The translations under genes and the position numbers were made by a program. 34,686 nt of DNA. It comes from JBGQOJ01 sp052119585 (GTDB taxonomy: Bacteria > Pseudomonadota > Alphaproteobacteria > Rhodobacterales > Rhodobacteraceae). Shown piece after piece: positions 1 through 8,525 of the stretch (its first letter is position 1; each line of letters starts with the position of its first letter). The DNA is taken from assembly GCF_052119585.1 (NCBI RefSeq), contig NZ_JBGQOJ010000031.1, forward strand, positions 1 to 34,686, given 5' to 3'. Under the pieces are notes generated by a model. That model saw nothing but the letters and a program-made list of their open reading frames with translations, ran no database searches and was not told the origin of the DNA.

Positions 1-27
1 AGATTGCCTCGCAGCATCACATCACAG

Positions 28-77
28 GGTGGCCGGATACTCCGGAATCAGTGGCCGGATAAAATCGGAATGGGTGG
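28..77. repeat. Tandem 22-bp repeats resembling an IS21-family end
   Basis: Two direct units begin with GTGGCCGGAT at 29 and 51 and each carries CGGAAT near its end, giving a period of 22 bp. A third degenerate unit (GTGGTAGAGCGG) begins at about 74. Short tandem terminal repeats of this kind are typical of IS21-family (istA/istB) elements, whose transposase binds several such sites at each end. No istA or istB coding sequence lies inside the window, so the body of the element would be off the left edge. Between here and the first gene (78-238) nothing else was recognised. The family assignment comes from memory of the motif, not from a search. Confidence 0.4.
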
Positions 78-238
78 TAGAGCGGTCATTCGAGCACGAT
101 TCTTGCAGAAACGGGCCTAATACAAGCGCTGGAGGGCATACTGATAATTTTACGGATAATGATGAGCGAACCAACAGACATTCTAGGCATCCTCTAAAAG
201 CGGTTTGCTAAGAACACACTTAAGCTTTCAACTTGGCT

Positions 239-2260
239 TCAGGCTTGCAAATCTTCGCGATGGCACCAGATAGTGTGACCATCCGCAAAGTCTCGACGGG
301 GCGGGATAACGGTGTTGCAAACGTCCCCAATCTGTTTGGGGCACCTGCGCTGAAAGGGACAGCCCGCCTTTGGGGGCGATAACTCGACAGCATCGTTTGC
401 AGAAAGGGTTGGAGAACAATCAGGGTCAGGCTCTAGGACCGCGCCCAACAGAACTTCGGTGTAGGGATGGGAGGTTTCTCCGTAGACATCCTTGGTCGGC
501 CCGATTTCGCACAATCTCCCTTGATAGAGCACAGCAACGCGATCAGACAGCACACGGACAACTGCCAAATCGTGGCTGACAAACACATAACTGGTGTCGT
601 TTTCGCGGCGCAGGTCATCCAACAGTTCAAGTACGGCGGCCTGAACCGAAACATCCAACGCCGAAGTAATTTCATCGCATAGAACAAGATCGGGCTCTGC
701 CGCAAATGCGCGGGCTACCGCAACGCGCTGCTTTTCTCCACCCGAAAGTTGGCTTGGCAGGCGGTCCAGATAATGAGCACCAAGGCGCACCGCCTCAAGC
801 AATTGCGCGCTCCGCTCATTCAGAGCTTCACCGGATAAACCAAAGTAAAGCTTGAGCGGCTGGGCAAGGATTTGAGCGATTGTTTGCCGTGGATTCAAGC
901 TTTCATCAGGATTTTGAAAGATCATCTGAATTTGGCGTAATTGTGTAGCGCTTCTGTCCTCGACCCGGGCGGGTAATGGAGTGCCATCTGCCACATCAAC
1001 TGTACCATGCAAGGGCGGCAACAGCCCCGCTAGAGATTTGAGGATTGTTGATTTACCAGACCCGCTTTCACCGACCAAACCAAGCGTTTCGCCTTTGCGC
1101 AGGGCAAGCGTAATTGCATCAACGGTTGCGGTGGACTGGCTCTCGCGACCTCTCAGCTTTTCAAGCAGATTAGGGCGGGCGTAGGAAATTGCCAGATCAT
1201 CCAGATCCAACGAGATAGTCTCAGGCAGGTTGCGTTGGCTGACTTCTCGCTGGCCAATGAGGGGGATTTCATTGACCCGACCCGCGTGGTGGCAACGCGT
1301 CTTAGCGCCGCTTGGGCCTTGCGTCAATTCAGGTCGCGCTACGCCACAATTTTCGGTCGCGATGACGCATCGATCCACAAAGGCACAGCCGTTGCCAACC
1401 TGCCCCGGCGCGGGGGGGCGACCATCCAATGCGCGTGGCAGATGCGTGTCTTTCAATTGGGGAATTGAGGCCAGCAGGCCGCGAGCGTAGGGATGGCCAG
1501 GGTCGCGTAGTACCTGTTTTGCGCTGCCTTCCAGCACCACCTCACCAGCATACATAACGATCACGCGATCACATACGCGGGCGATCGCGCCCAAATCGTG
1601 GCTGACATAGACCATCGCCATGCCAGTATCGCGTGCCAGATCTCGCAGTAGTTCAAGGATATGGGCTTGGGTGGTCACGTCCAGTCCCGTTGTCGGTTCG
1701 TCCAAAAGCAAGGCTTCGGGCTCACCGGCAAGAGCTATGGCAATCGCGACACGTTGTTGTTGCCCGCCAGAAAGCTCATGCGGATAGCGCTCGGAAATGG
1801 TTGAGGGGTCTGGCAGTCTTACTTGACTTAAAAGCTCCGTTACGCGCGTGCTGTGGGCGGTTTCAGGCAGCGATGAATGCAGTCTTAGCGCTTCTGCAAT
1901 TTGCGCGCCGATACGCAAGGTCGGCGTAAGCGATTGGCCTGAATTCTGCGGAATAAGGGCTAGTCGCCCGCCCCGGATCGTTTCAAGTGACTTTCGGGCT
2001 TGGGTGAACATCTCGATGCCATCAAAGGATGCGGACCCTTCGATAACCTTTAGTCCAGTCTTGAGATAACCCATCATCGCAAGAGCCAATGTGCTTTTGC
2101 CTGACCCGCTTTCACCTACCAGACCAATGCTTTCCCCCTTTTGGACAGAAAGTGAAATATTGCGAAGAACGGGCACCATTGTGCCTGCGCGGCCGCGGAA
2201 CCCGATGCTCAGGTCATTTATGGCGAGAAAGTCGCGCGCTTTTGTATCTATAGTTGTCAT
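239..2260 (-). CDS. Fused two-domain peptide/opine ABC transporter ATPase (DppD-DppF type)
   Basis: This 673-residue protein holds two complete ABC ATPase domains and energises the importer encoded just upstream. Domain 1 has Walker A GESGSGKST near residue 48, signature LSGGQQQR and Walker B LLLDEPTTGLD. Domain 2 has a second GESGSGKST near residue 395, signature LSGGEKQR and LVLCDEITSALD, where DEIT replaces the usual DEPT. Each half ends in a Cys-containing oligopeptide-transporter C-terminal extension (for example GCAFVDRC and GCPFQRRCP), known in DppD/OppD-type subunits. Fusion of the D and F subunits in one chain is common in Rhodobacteraceae. The ATG overlaps the stop of the upstream permease gene (ATGA at 2257-2260), so translation is probably coupled. 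It is the last gene of the operon. Confidence 0.95.
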   Translation of the reverse strand: MTTIDTKARDFLAINDLSIGFRGRAGTMVPVLRNISLSVQKGESIGLVGESGSGKSTLALAMMGYLKTGLKVIEGSASFDGIEMFTQARKSLETIRGGRLALIPQNSGQSLTPTLRIGAQIAEALRLHSSLPETAHSTRVTELLSQVRLPDPSTISERYPHELSGGQQQRVAIAIALAGEPEALLLDEPTTGLDVTTQAHILELLRDLARDTGMAMVYVSHDLGAIARVCDRVIVMYAGEVVLEGSAKQVLRDPGHPYARGLLASIPQLKDTHLPRALDGRPPAPGQVGNGCAFVDRCVIATENCGVARPELTQGPSGAKTRCHHAGRVNEIPLIGQREVSQRNLPETISLDLDDLAISYARPNLLEKLRGRESQSTATVDAITLALRKGETLGLVGESGSGKSTILKSLAGLLPPLHGTVDVADGTPLPARVEDRSATQLRQIQMIFQNPDESLNPRQTIAQILAQPLKLYFGLSGEALNERSAQLLEAVRLGAHYLDRLPSQLSGGEKQRVAVARAFAAEPDLVLCDEITSALDVSVQAAVLELLDDLRRENDTSYVFVSHDLAVVRVLSDRVAVLYQGRLCEIGPTKDVYGETSHPYTEVLLGAVLEPDPDCSPTLSANDAVELSPPKAGCPFQRRCPKQIGDVCNTVIPPRRDFADGHTIWCHREDLQA

Positions 2261-3144
2261 ACGGGTGCCTTTTGCGCGCGGTCGATACCCAACGCTTTGG
2301 CTAGCGCATCAGCGGTAAGGTTTATCCCGATTATTAGGGAGGATAGGCCGACCATTGGCGCCAAAACACCCAGAGGCGAGAACGACATAAAGCCACGTGC
2401 GTCCGCAATCATGAGGCCCCAGTCGGGTGTCGGCGGTGAGACGCCGAACCCCAGAAATGACAGTGAGGAAAATGCCAGCAACATCCATGACCACCTCATC
2501 GCACCTTCAACCAAAAGTGCGTCGCGCACATTGGGCAGCAATTCGCGGCGAATGATTGTACCGCGGCTGTGGCCCCGTGCGCGCGCGGCTTGAACAAAAT
2601 CGCGCGCGACCACATCATGTGTTGCCGCGCGGGCGATGCGGATCACGGGGATGCCATAAAAGAACGCCAGTGTAGGTATCAGAACCTCGATCCCAGTACC
2701 AAATGTCACGATCAAGACCAGCATCTTGAGAATCCAGGGCAGAGAAAGAAACGCGTCAACAACTCGCATCAACACCTCATCTACACGGCCGCCTGCCAAC
2801 CCAAAGAAAATTCCCACAAGACCACCCCAGAGCACAGCGAGCGGTGTCGCAATACCAGTGACCAAAATGGCTTCACGCCCGCCCAGCAACGTGCGGGTTA
2901 GCGTGTCGCGCCCGAGGTGATCGGCCCCGAGCCAATGCGCAGCGGACGGCTTGGAGAGCATTAGGCCCGAGTTCATTTCTGTGAAATCATACGGCACGAT
3001 AAAGGGGCCGATAAACGCCAACACCAGATGACCCAAAACCAAGGTCAGGCCAATCGCTCCGGACGGGCGGGCTACAATGTCGGAGATCACAGTACCAAAG
3101 CGTGCAAGGCTACCAGGGCGGCGATAAGATGTTGTAACTGTCAT
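2257..3144 (-). CDS. ABC transporter permease, DppC/OppC type
   Basis: This 295-residue inner-membrane permease belongs to a peptide-type ABC importer. It has an N-terminal membrane segment (GLTLVLGHLVLAFIGPF), the DppC-type N-terminal region with LGADHLGRDTLTR, and the binding-protein-dependent transport domain. The EAA-like loop that contacts the ATPase reads about RDFVQAARARGHSRGTI. Length and order of features match the OppC/DppC family. It starts 4 bases after the stop of the DppB-type gene and its stop overlaps the ATPase start. Substrate class cannot be read from the permease; peptides, opines, nickel or short oligosaccharides are all possible in this family. Confidence 0.94.
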   Translation of the reverse strand: MTVTTSYRRPGSLARFGTVISDIVARPSGAIGLTLVLGHLVLAFIGPFIVPYDFTEMNSGLMLSKPSAAHWLGADHLGRDTLTRTLLGGREAILVTGIATPLAVLWGGLVGIFFGLAGGRVDEVLMRVVDAFLSLPWILKMLVLIVTFGTGIEVLIPTLAFFYGIPVIRIARAATHDVVARDFVQAARARGHSRGTIIRRELLPNVRDALLVEGAMRWSWMLLAFSSLSFLGFGVSPPTPDWGLMIADARGFMSFSPLGVLAPMVGLSSLIIGINLTADALAKALGIDRAQKAPV

Positions 3145-3148
3145 GGCC

Positions 3149-4099
3149 CTATCCTTTGCGCATATGCACGGTACGCAGACGCGGGTTCGCCAGCATCGTC
3201 AAAATGTCAGCGGCCAGATTGACCACGACGTAGACGGAGGCGATGATCAACGCGATAGCTTGCGTCACGGGGAGGTCACGATCCGAGATACTATCAATCA
3301 TCATTCGCCCGAGTCCCGGATAGTTGAATACCGTTTCAATCACGACGACACCTCCCAAGAGCCATGCAATTGTCAGTGCGACGACGTTGATCGTCGGTAA
3401 AAGTGCGTTTGGAAGGATGTGGCGAAACACGATTTGCCAGTATGGGACGCCTTTTAGCGTTGCCATTTGTGCATAATCCGATGCCAATGTTTCAATTACG
3501 GATGAGCGCACAGTGCGCAAGATATGTGCGGTCATGACGAGAGTCAGCACCGCGATTGGTAGCAAGACTTCTGGGAAAAATTCGATGAGAGGGGCGTCAG
3601 CCGAGGTGAGTACGATCCCGGGCACCCAGCCAAGCCACACGGAAAACACGAGGATCAGTAAAGTAGCCGAGACAAACTCGGGGATCGTCATCGCAAAAAT
3701 TGCTGTGGTCGAAACGATGATATCAACGAGCTTGTCCCGCCAAAGGGCTGCAACAACGCCAAGAAACAATGCCAATGGTATACCTACCAACATAGCGCCT
3801 GACGCCAAGAGTAGCGTGTTGCGCAAGCGGTATCCGACAAGTTCCGAAATCTGTTTTTGCCCGTTGGCAGACACACCAAGGTCACCGCGTACCGCACCCC
3901 CTGCCCAATCTGCGTAACGCACGAGAGCCGAACGGTTGAGCCCAAGATCTTCACGGCAATTTTCTAGTAGTTTTCCTTGGGCTTCGCGCTCCAAGAATGC
4001 GGTGCAGGTATCGCCAGGCAACATTTCGACGCCAACAAAAATAATGATGGAGACCAGCCAGACGGTGATCGCGCCGAGGCCAAGGCGACGTAGCAACAT
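3149..4099 (-). CDS. ABC transporter permease, DppB/OppB type
   Basis: This 316-residue inner-membrane permease starts with the family-typical MLLRRLGLGAITVWLVS. It continues with ML(P)GD after the first membrane helix and an EAA-loop like DYAQMATLKGVPYWQIVF. The ATG at 4099 was chosen because it gives the usual DppB start; an in-frame TTG at 4108 would add three residues. Neither start has a strong Shine-Dalgarno sequence. It pairs with the DppC-type permease 4 bases downstream. The gap to the binding-protein gene (4100-4172) holds a stem-loop that may set the lower expression usual for permeases relative to the binding protein. Confidence 0.93.
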   Translation of the reverse strand: MLLRRLGLGAITVWLVSIIIFVGVEMLPGDTCTAFLEREAQGKLLENCREDLGLNRSALVRYADWAGGAVRGDLGVSANGQKQISELVGYRLRNTLLLASGAMLVGIPLALFLGVVAALWRDKLVDIIVSTTAIFAMTIPEFVSATLLILVFSVWLGWVPGIVLTSADAPLIEFFPEVLLPIAVLTLVMTAHILRTVRSSVIETLASDYAQMATLKGVPYWQIVFRHILPNALLPTINVVALTIAWLLGGVVVIETVFNYPGLGRMMIDSISDRDLPVTQAIALIIASVYVVVNLAADILTMLANPRLRTVHMRKG

Positions 4100-4137
4100 A
4101 GCAAGCAAGGGGCATATCCAATCGCATTTAAAGGCTA

Positions 4138-4160
4138 AGGGGCCACACTGAGTGGCCCCT
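4138..4160 (-). terminator. GC-rich stem-loop between binding-protein and permease genes
   Basis: A perfect 9-bp inverted repeat, AGGGGCCAC-ACTGA-GTGGCCCCT, lies 12 bases past the stop of the binding-protein gene and upstream of the permease gene. There is no strong run of U on the transcribed (minus) side, so it is more likely a partial terminator or an mRNA-protecting hairpin than a full stop. Such intercistronic hairpins are well known in ABC importer operons, where they raise binding-protein output relative to the membrane subunits. Confidence 0.6.
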
Positions 4161-4172
4161 AGTTCTGTCGTC

Positions 4173-5651
4173 TTAATCTACCGTTACAAGATGCCAACGC
4201 ACTGCGTTGTTCTCGACAGCATCCAGATTGTCCACTCGCGAGGTTGTCCCCACAAGACGTGTCACATGGTATGGGATCAGAGTTCCGGCCGTTTCAGACA
4301 AATGTGCCTGGGCTTGAACGTAGAGCGCGCGTCGCGCCTCAAAATCCAGCTCTGATCGTGCTTCAGACAAGATGGCGTCAAATGCTGCGTCGCTATAGAA
4401 GCTTTCATTCCACTTCGCTGTGCTGAGATAGATTTCATTCAACGCTTGGTCTGCAGGGCGCTCGTTCCACCGAGTTGTTACAGCGTCTTTCTGCATCCAG
4501 ACCTCGTTCCAGTAGCCATCCGAAGGGACTTGGATAATGTTAACACGAATGCCTGCTTCTGCCGCCTGGTTTTGATAGACTTCGGCCAGTACTGGCCAAG
4601 TTGGCTCAAGCGTTGCGACGTGTAAGTCAATATCTATGCCGTCTGGGAAGCCAGCTTCAGCAAGCAGCATCTTCGCGCCCTCGATATCCTGTGGGCACTC
4701 CAATTCAGCATGATACTGGTCGGTTGGGCCAACTGGGCTGTCGCAAGCGACAACGCCGCCACCGCCCATAACCAGATCAACCATTTCCTGCCGGTCCGCC
4801 ACCATCCGCAAAGCTCTGCGCACGCGCACATTGTCAAATGGAGCGACGTCTGTCCTGAAAATCAGCCCCCGCCAGTTACCCGTTGGTATGACTTGAATAT
4901 TAAAGTTGTCCGACCCATCCAGCATCACACGCTGCTGCGCTGTGATGCCGCGCTCCATGTCGATTTGACCGCCTAGCAGGGCTTGAAGGCGCGCTTGTCC
5001 GTCGGTAATCCCAATGATCTCCATCGCGGCAACACCAGGGGCACCATCGAAATAATTCTCATTGGCCACCAGTTTTGTTGTGCCTTCGGCATTGAAGCTT
5101 TCAACCATGAAGGGGCCCGTGCCAATGCCAGTCGTGGCGATTGTGTCGCCTGAACCTTCAGGGATCATGCGCAAGCGATAATCCATGAGCAACAATGGCA
5201 GGTCAGCGAAAGAGCTCGTCAGCGTCAATTGGATCGTATCGGCAGCGGTCGCTTCAACCGCGCTTACCATCGCAATCGCCGAGCGGGCGGGGCTATCCAT
5301 TTCGGGATCCAAGACACGCTCCAAAGAGTAGACAACATCTTCGGCACCAAATGTGCTCCCATCGTGGAACGTCACACCACTGCGTAACTTTAGTGTCCAG
5401 ACTGTCGCATCATCATTGGCAGACCAGCTGATTGCCAAGTCGGGTGATGGGCGGCCTTCCATGTCTGGACGCACCAAACGGTTCATGACTTTTTCGGTGA
5501 TTTGAAAAATCCGACCGTTCGAGATTGGATCAAGGCTTGAAGCGGCCCCCGAACCAACTTCATGCGCTTGACGGAACGTGCCACTTGGTTCCGCAATGGC
5601 CATTGATGCCATGATGGCAAGACTTGAGGCGACTCCGAGTATATTCTTCAT
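4173..5651 (-). CDS. ABC transporter substrate-binding protein, family 5 (peptide/opine type)
   Basis: This 492-residue periplasmic binding protein (SBP_bac_5 family) captures the substrate for the importer. The start at 5651 is chosen because GGGAGG lies 7-8 bases upstream and the protein then begins with a normal signal peptide (MKNILGVASSLAIMASMAIA, cleavage after AIA). The upstream in-frame ATG at 5720 would add 23 residues that do not look like a signal. Family features include LRPGVTF-like LRSGVTFHDG followed by AEDVVYSLERV, and GTGPFMVESF. Six or more cysteines are absent; only a pair near GGGGVVACDSP and ELECPQD is seen, which could form a disulfide. First gene of the importer operon, reading away from the peptidase E-like gene. 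Substrate unknown. Confidence 0.93.
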   Translation of the reverse strand: MKNILGVASSLAIMASMAIAEPSGTFRQAHEVGSGAASSLDPISNGRIFQITEKVMNRLVRPDMEGRPSPDLAISWSANDDATVWTLKLRSGVTFHDGSTFGAEDVVYSLERVLDPEMDSPARSAIAMVSAVEATAADTIQLTLTSSFADLPLLLMDYRLRMIPEGSGDTIATTGIGTGPFMVESFNAEGTTKLVANENYFDGAPGVAAMEIIGITDGQARLQALLGGQIDMERGITAQQRVMLDGSDNFNIQVIPTGNWRGLIFRTDVAPFDNVRVRRALRMVADRQEMVDLVMGGGGVVACDSPVGPTDQYHAELECPQDIEGAKMLLAEAGFPDGIDIDLHVATLEPTWPVLAEVYQNQAAEAGIRVNIIQVPSDGYWNEVWMQKDAVTTRWNERPADQALNEIYLSTAKWNESFYSDAAFDAILSEARSELDFEARRALYVQAQAHLSETAGTLIPYHVTRLVGTTSRVDNLDAVENNAVRWHLVTVD

Positions 5652-5757
5652 TTTTATTTCCTCCCTTTCAAGTTTCCGTAGGGCTGCTTTATCGGCAGCA
5701 CTTTTGAAATGAGTGTCCAAGCGGAAAGCGCTTTACGTCAAACGAAAAAAACTAAGC

Positions 5758-5785
5758 TTATACCATAAGAATTTGCTATCTATGA
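5758..5785. promoter_or_regulatory. Candidate LysR-type operator (copy 2) in the importer/peptidase divergent promoter
   Basis: The 28 bases from TTATACC to ATCTATGA match 20 of 28 positions of the perfect palindromic element at 7455-7482, with the blocks TTATA, AAGAAT, TG and ATCTAT all in register. It sits in the 210-bp divergent region between the binding-protein gene and the peptidase E-like gene. LysR-type regulators usually bind dyads with a T-N11-A core. The right half is better conserved than the left. The link to the neighbouring LysR gene is an inference. Confidence 0.5.
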
Positions 5786-5861
5786 TGCCCCATAAGACCC
5801 TTGCGCAACGCGTTTGAGTTGAAAATAATGTTCGTGCCAGAGCAAATGTCGTGAGGCTGTC

Positions 5862-6554
5862 ATGGAAAGATCAGGGGCTATTGTCTCCATTGGAGGGGGA
5901 GGGTTCACGCACCAATGCGATCCGGCACTTGACGACTTTTGCTTAAACCTCTTGCCACCCTTGCCGAGTATCGGGTTTGTGGGCATGGCCAGCGGCGACG
6001 CTCCAGAAAAGATCGAGCGGTTTTATGATCGGTTTACGGGTCATAGCGAGACGCTTTCACATCTTCCTCATAGCGCGTCTTTTGTTGAGACCAGTGACTG
6101 GCTTGCTGGCAAGGATATGGTTTACTTCGGAGGAGGCAACTCAGAGTTGCTTGTTCGCCAACTTCGAGAACGAAACTTGGCCTCTCTCTTCCAACGCGCC
6201 AATAAGCAGGGCCTTGTCCTGGCGGGTGTGAGTGCCGGCGGCGTATGCTGGTTTGACTGGGCCTTTTCAGATGCGGGTGGGAATGGCTATGCAGTGTTGA
6301 AAGGACTAGGATTTGTTAATTCTGGCGTATGCCCGCATTACCGCGAAGAACCCGAACGCAGCCCCGCATTCGAAGCCTTGGTTACCCAAGATACCACACT
6401 ATCTGGCTATGCGATCGACGATGGCGCTTGCGTGGTCGCACACGCGGGGCAAGTGAAAGGTTATTTTTCAGCGCGAGAGGGATCCGCGGCATACCTTGTC
6501 AACGCGAGTAATGCCTTGGGCCTATGCTCCAAGACACTGCCGCAACTCAACTAA
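5862..6554 (+). CDS. Peptidase E-like serine hydrolase (family S51)
   Basis: This 230-residue cytoplasmic hydrolase resembles peptidase E (Asp-X dipeptidase) and the related cyanophycinase family, which use a Ser nucleophile in a strand-turn-helix of the class-I glutamine amidotransferase fold. The nucleophile motif is GVSAGGVCWF (about residues 122-131), preceded by the family-typical YFGGGNSELL. The C-terminal half has GLGFVNSGVCPHYRE, with a His in the position expected for the catalytic base, and YAIDDGACVV. Start chosen at 5862 with GAGG 6 bases upstream. It is divergent from the peptide-type importer, so hydrolysis of an imported dipeptide or acidic peptide is a plausible job. Its stop overlaps the stop of the convergent LysR gene by two bases. 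Confidence 0.85.
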   Translation: MERSGAIVSIGGGGFTHQCDPALDDFCLNLLPPLPSIGFVGMASGDAPEKIERFYDRFTGHSETLSHLPHSASFVETSDWLAGKDMVYFGGGNSELLVRQLRERNLASLFQRANKQGLVLAGVSAGGVCWFDWAFSDAGGNGYAVLKGLGFVNSGVCPHYREEPERSPAFEALVTQDTTLSGYAIDDGACVVAHAGQVKGYFSAREGSAAYLVNASNALGLCSKTLPQLN

Positions 6555-7444
6555 TCGCGCGCCGCCGCCTCTGCTTCAATCCAGTTGCAGACAGCGCCCA
6601 CTTCTTTTCGCCCTCTTGCATTTATGCGGGTCAGCAAATGAAAAGCACGATCCGGCATAAGGTCGATGTCAAATGGCTTGATCAAAGTACCGTCTTCCAC
6701 ATCTCTGTCGTGAAACGGGAATACGCCTAGTGCGACGCCCTGACCGTCTTTGACAGATCGCTGCACCATATTGGAATCGATCACCACGATCTCACTTTGC
6801 AACTCCTGATTGGGATAACCGGCCATAGCAAACCAATTGCGCCATTCGCTACGATCATGTTGATGAATAAACGTGAGTTTTGTCAGATCGGACGGTTCAA
6901 TAAATGGGCCAGACTGTGCAATTAGTTTGGGACTGACGATTGGCGAATAGCGTGCCTCCATCAGTTTGGTGGCCTCCAGATTGGTCCAATCCCCCATGCC
7001 CCAATCTACTACAATATCGGTCGTCATTTGCTCGGCACTGGTGATCCTTGAGCCGTGATGCACAACGAGGTCAATGTCCGGATATTCCTTGCCAAACTTT
7101 GACAAACGCGGGCCAAGCCAGCGAGACCCAAAAATCGGACCAACGGCGATTGTGACAGTCTTACGGGTTGTGACCATATGCAGCTCGACTTCGGCGCGAA
7201 TATCACCAAACGCTTTTGACAGAACTCGTGCGAGGGACTTGCCAGAGTCTGTGAGCACAACAGCGCGTGTCTTTCGGTGAAACAGCTTGCAGCCCCAGTC
7301 CTTTTCCAGCTGACGGATTTGGTTACTGACAGTTGTAGAGCTAACGAACAGCTCTTCGGCTGCGTTCTTGAAGCTGAGGTGTCGCGCAGCTGCTTCAAAC
7401 GTACGAAGGGCAGTCAATGGCAATCGTCGGGTCGCAAGGGCCAT
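6551..7444 (-). CDS. LysR-family transcriptional regulator (GcvA-like)
   Basis: This 297-residue regulator has an N-terminal winged helix-turn-helix (about residues 8-67: LTALRTFEAAARHLSF, then AEELFVSSTTVSNQIRQLE and LFHRKTRAVVLTDSG) and a LysR substrate-binding domain from about residue 90. The N-terminus is closest in style to GcvA/AmpR-type members. The ATG at 7444 has GGTGA 6 bases upstream. The gene is divergent from the catabolic operon starting at 7590, and a perfect inverted repeat (7455-7482) lies between the two starts, only 11 bases from its own start codon. Autoregulation and control of the operon are therefore likely. A similar element in the importer promoter suggests a small regulon. 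Confidence 0.93.
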   Translation of the reverse strand: MALATRRLPLTALRTFEAAARHLSFKNAAEELFVSSTTVSNQIRQLEKDWGCKLFHRKTRAVVLTDSGKSLARVLSKAFGDIRAEVELHMVTTRKTVTIAVGPIFGSRWLGPRLSKFGKEYPDIDLVVHHGSRITSAEQMTTDIVVDWGMGDWTNLEATKLMEARYSPIVSPKLIAQSGPFIEPSDLTKLTFIHQHDRSEWRNWFAMAGYPNQELQSEIVVIDSNMVQRSVKDGQGVALGVFPFHDRDVEDGTLIKPFDIDLMPDRAFHLLTRINARGRKEVGAVCNWIEAEAAARD

Positions 7445-7454
7445 GGATTCACCA

Positions 7455-7482
7455 TTATAGATAAAGAATATGTAATCTATAA
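7455..7482. promoter_or_regulatory. Palindromic LysR-type operator (copy 1)
   Basis: A perfect 8-bp inverted repeat, TTATAGAT and ATCTATAA, is separated by 12 bases. It lies in the 145-bp region between the divergent LysR gene and the ketopantoate-reductase-like gene. Spacing and A/T-rich dyad form fit LysR-type regulator sites. A related copy occurs at 5758-5785. Confidence 0.65.
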
Positions 7483-7589
7483 GCTGCGCAAATCTCGTTT
7501 GTCAACGATCATGAAACCTATGACTTTGGACGACATCGGAAATTCTCAAACACGAGGTTTGAGCCCAAAAAAGCAGGATTGAAGTGCCC

Positions 7590-8525
7590 ATGAAAATAGC
7601 TGTCGTCGGAGTGGGTGCCATGGGGTCGGTCTATGCGGCACGGTTTGCCATGGCCGGGCATGCTGTCGTGGCTGTTGATCCTTGGAGTGCGCATGTTAAC
7701 GCGATCAATGCTGATGGCTTGCATATTGAGGGGCCCGATGAGCAACGGACAGTGACTGGTATCATCACCTCAGAACATGCAGATATCGTCAGCGGTTCGG
7801 AGTTGATTGTCATCGCAACGAAGGCGTCGGTTGTGGGTGCCGCTGCTTATGCCGTGCGTGACTTTGTTGGCCCCGAGACATCCGTCATTACAATTCAAAA
7901 TGGATTGGGAGCTGGCGCTGGTATCGCCGAGCATCTGCCGCCTAAAGCCTGCTTATTGGGCGTTGCTGACGGTTTTGGTGCTTCAATGAAGGGCCCGGGG
8001 CATGTCCATCACACCGCGATGAAGCTGATCCGCCTTGGTGAAATGTCGGGCGGGTTGACACCGCGTCTGCAGGCAGTGGAAGCCATCTGGCAAACGGCTG
8101 GTTTCAACGCGCAGGCCTTTGCAGATATTCACCAGCTGATCTGGGAAAAGTTATTATGCAACGTCACACTGTCCGCTCCCTGCACCGTTTTTGATTGCAG
8201 TGTTGGTGAGTTGCTGGGTGATGTTGATCGCTGGGCTTCAGCACTTGATTGCACTCGCGAAGCATACGCCTGCGCGCAAGCTGAAGGTATCCGGTTTTCC
8301 TTCGACGACCCGATCGCTTATGTCACAAAGTTTGCGGAATTAGTTGCAGGGGCGAGCCCCTCGATGCGGCTGGACCATATGGCGAAAAGGCACTCTGAGA
8401 TTGATTTCATCAACGGAGCAATCCCACCGCTTGGCAAAAAGCACAGCATTCCAACACCACAGAATGACAAAATGTCTGACGCGGTGCGCAAGCTTGAGGC
8501 TAATTTCTCGGGGGCCGTGAAATGA
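7590..8525 (+). CDS. Ketopantoate reductase family (PanE/ApbA-like) NADP-dependent dehydrogenase
   Basis: This 311-residue member of the 2-dehydropantoate 2-reductase family reduces a 2-oxoacid or oxidises a 2-hydroxyacid with NADP(H). The N-terminal Rossmann motif is GVGAMGSVYAARF at residues 7-19. The C-terminal domain has WEKLLCNV, whose Lys aligns with the catalytic Lys of PanE, and SEIDFINGAI, whose Glu aligns with the catalytic Glu. The ATG at 7590 gives the standard family N-terminus; a GTG at 7584 is in frame and also well placed behind AGGA. Because the gene lies in a catabolic operon and its stop overlaps the next start (ATGA), a role in processing a hydroxy/oxo acid of that pathway is more likely than pantothenate synthesis. 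Confidence 0.88.
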   Translation: MKIAVVGVGAMGSVYAARFAMAGHAVVAVDPWSAHVNAINADGLHIEGPDEQRTVTGIITSEHADIVSGSELIVIATKASVVGAAAYAVRDFVGPETSVITIQNGLGAGAGIAEHLPPKACLLGVADGFGASMKGPGHVHHTAMKLIRLGEMSGGLTPRLQAVEAIWQTAGFNAQAFADIHQLIWEKLLCNVTLSAPCTVFDCSVGELLGDVDRWASALDCTREAYACAQAEGIRFSFDDPIAYVTKFAELVAGASPSMRLDHMAKRHSEIDFINGAIPPLGKKHSIPTPQNDKMSDAVRKLEANFSGAVK

